A stretch of 7,777 nucleotides of DNA from NCBI GenBank assembly GCA_003819975.1, contig RPPU01000205.1:1-7777 (forward strand), in the 5' to 3' direction. Below, in pieces: positions 6,893 through 7,777 of the stretch (its first letter is position 1; the number at the start of each line of letters is the position of its first letter). The position numbers and the translations under genes are program-made. Under the pieces are notes generated by a model that was not told where the DNA came from, searched no databases, and saw only the letters and a program-made list of their open reading frames with translations. This DNA comes from Desulfobacteraceae bacterium. GTDB taxonomy: Bacteria > Desulfobacterota > DSM-4660 > Desulfatiglandales > HGW-15.

Positions 6893-7777
6893 TTATTTTT
6901 TGTCCAGATGATAAGCCTTGATTTTGGCTAAAAGCATGGGCCGGCTGACCTCGAGAATTTTGGCGGCCTGCGAACGGTTGCCCTCGGTCAGCTTGAGTGC
7001 TTTTTCGATCAGCTCTTTTTCAAGCCTGCGGCCGGCTTTTTTTATGGATAGCGTATCTTCCGGTTTGGAAGTCAGACCCAAGCCCTGGTCCAACATAATC
7101 GCCGGCGGCAATTCATCCGGCGTGATCCATTTATCACGCGCCAAAAGCATGGCCCGCTCGACAACATTCTCGAGTTCCCGGATGTTACCCGGCCAAGCAT
7201 AACCGACCAAATGCGGCAACGCCTCGGAAGAGACCGCCTCAATGTTCTTGCCCAGCTTTTTGTTGAACCGATCGATGAAATGCTTGGCCAACAAGGGGAT
7301 ATCGCTCCGTCTGTCGCGTAAAGACGGCAGATGGATCGCCATCACGTGAATGCGATAAAACAGATCTTCGCGGAATCGGCCCGCTTCGACCTCTTGTTTT
7401 AAATTCTTAGATGTGGCGGCAATGATGCGGACGTCGATTTTTCGGGAACCCATTCCACCCAAAGGGGTTACTTCCTGATTTTGCAGTACCCGCAACAGCT
7501 TGACCTGCAAGGAGAGGGGCAACTCGCCGATTTCATCCAAAAACAGGGTGCCGTTGTCGGCTTCTTCAAAACGACCCTGCTTGTCCCGGACCGCGTCCGT
7601 GAAAGCGCCTTTTTTATAACCGAAAAACTCGCTTTCCAAAAGAGTTTCCGGTATGCCGCCGCAATTGATGGAGACAAGCGGCCCCTGGGCCCGATTGCCG
7701 CCGGCATGAATCGCTTTGGCGATCAATTCTTTGCCCGTGCCGCTTTCACCGGTGATCAGCACGGTCGTGGAATGCTC
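6893..7777 (-). CDS. Sigma-54-dependent transcriptional activator, C-terminal part (AAA+ and Fis-type HTH)
   Basis: This is the 3' part of a bacterial enhancer-binding protein that uses ATP to open promoters held by sigma-54 RNA polymerase. The frame is open to the right edge, so the true start and any sensor or receiver domain lie outside the window; 294 residues are visible. Numbering from the edge, Walker A is GESGTGKE (10-17), the sigma-54 contact loop reads GAFTDA (57-62) where the consensus is GAFTGA, Walker B is GTLFLDE (76-82), and the arginine-finger segment is FREDLFYR (135-142). A Fis-type helix-turn-helix, [20 protein letters not shown], ends the protein at about 266-285. An internal GTG at 7762 falls inside the AAA+ domain just before Walker A and is not a plausible start. 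NtrC-like response regulator architecture is the commonest possibility, but the target genes cannot be inferred from this window. Confidence 0.95.
   Translation of the reverse strand, partial: EHSTTVLITGESGTGKELIAKAIHAGGNRAQGPLVSINCGGIPETLLESEFFGYKKGAFTDAVRDKQGRFEEADNGTLFLDEIGELPLSLQVKLLRVLQNQEVTPLGGMGSRKIDVRIIAATSKNLKQEVEAGRFREDLFYRIHVMAIHLPSLRDRRSDIPLLAKHFIDRFNKKLGKNIEAVSSEALPHLVGYAWPGNIRELENVVERAMLLARDKWITPDELPPAIMLDQGLGLTSKPEDTLSIKKAGRRLEKELIEKALKLTEGNRSQAAKILEVSRPMLLAKIKAYHLDKK

Overview
The window holds six protein-coding genes in alternating convergent and divergent blocks. In order they are uvrB (+), then efp and an epmA/genX-type EF-P lysyl ligase (both -), a cooC-type nickel-insertion ATPase (+), asnS (+), and the C-terminal part of a sigma-54-dependent activator (-) that runs off the right edge. 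A 52-codon ORF between cooC and asnS is a weak extra candidate. I saw no tRNA, rRNA, CRISPR array, transposase or phage gene.

The gene set suggests a Gram-negative-type anaerobe. CooC implies a nickel carbon monoxide dehydrogenase elsewhere in the genome, for CO oxidation or the Wood-Ljungdahl pathway. The adjacent efp and EF-P ligase imply lysine-type EF-P modification. A sigma-54 activator implies RpoN. Moderate GC, a TTG start on asnS and many dispersed intergenic repeats would fit an Omnitrophota- or Desulfobacterota-like lineage, but this placement is inference only.

Layout: 1-204 is the uvrB leader, with degenerate heptad/octad repeats in both orientations. 205-2217 is uvrB (nucleotide excision repair). 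2218-2483 is a convergent junction filled by a foldback repeat. 2484-3975 is efp followed by the ligase that probably modifies it, overlapping or abutting. 3976-4374 is a divergent control region with a good efp promoter, an AT-rich inverted repeat and a GC-rich dispersed repeat. 4375-5133 is cooC. 5134-5377 has a small ORF candidate and a hairpin. 5378-6769 is asnS. 6770-6892 is a second convergent junction with a second foldback repeat. 6893-7777 is the partial activator.

The most interesting signal is intergenic. The two convergent junctions carry elements with different outer repeat sequence but the same predicted three-way-junction fold: a closing stem, a long arm, a three-base linker ending in CT, and a short hairpin. 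The short hairpin has near-identical sequence in both, the same bulged G and one compensatory base-pair change. Each element starts within a few bases of the upstream gene's stop codon. This looks like a structured repeat family rather than random sequence.
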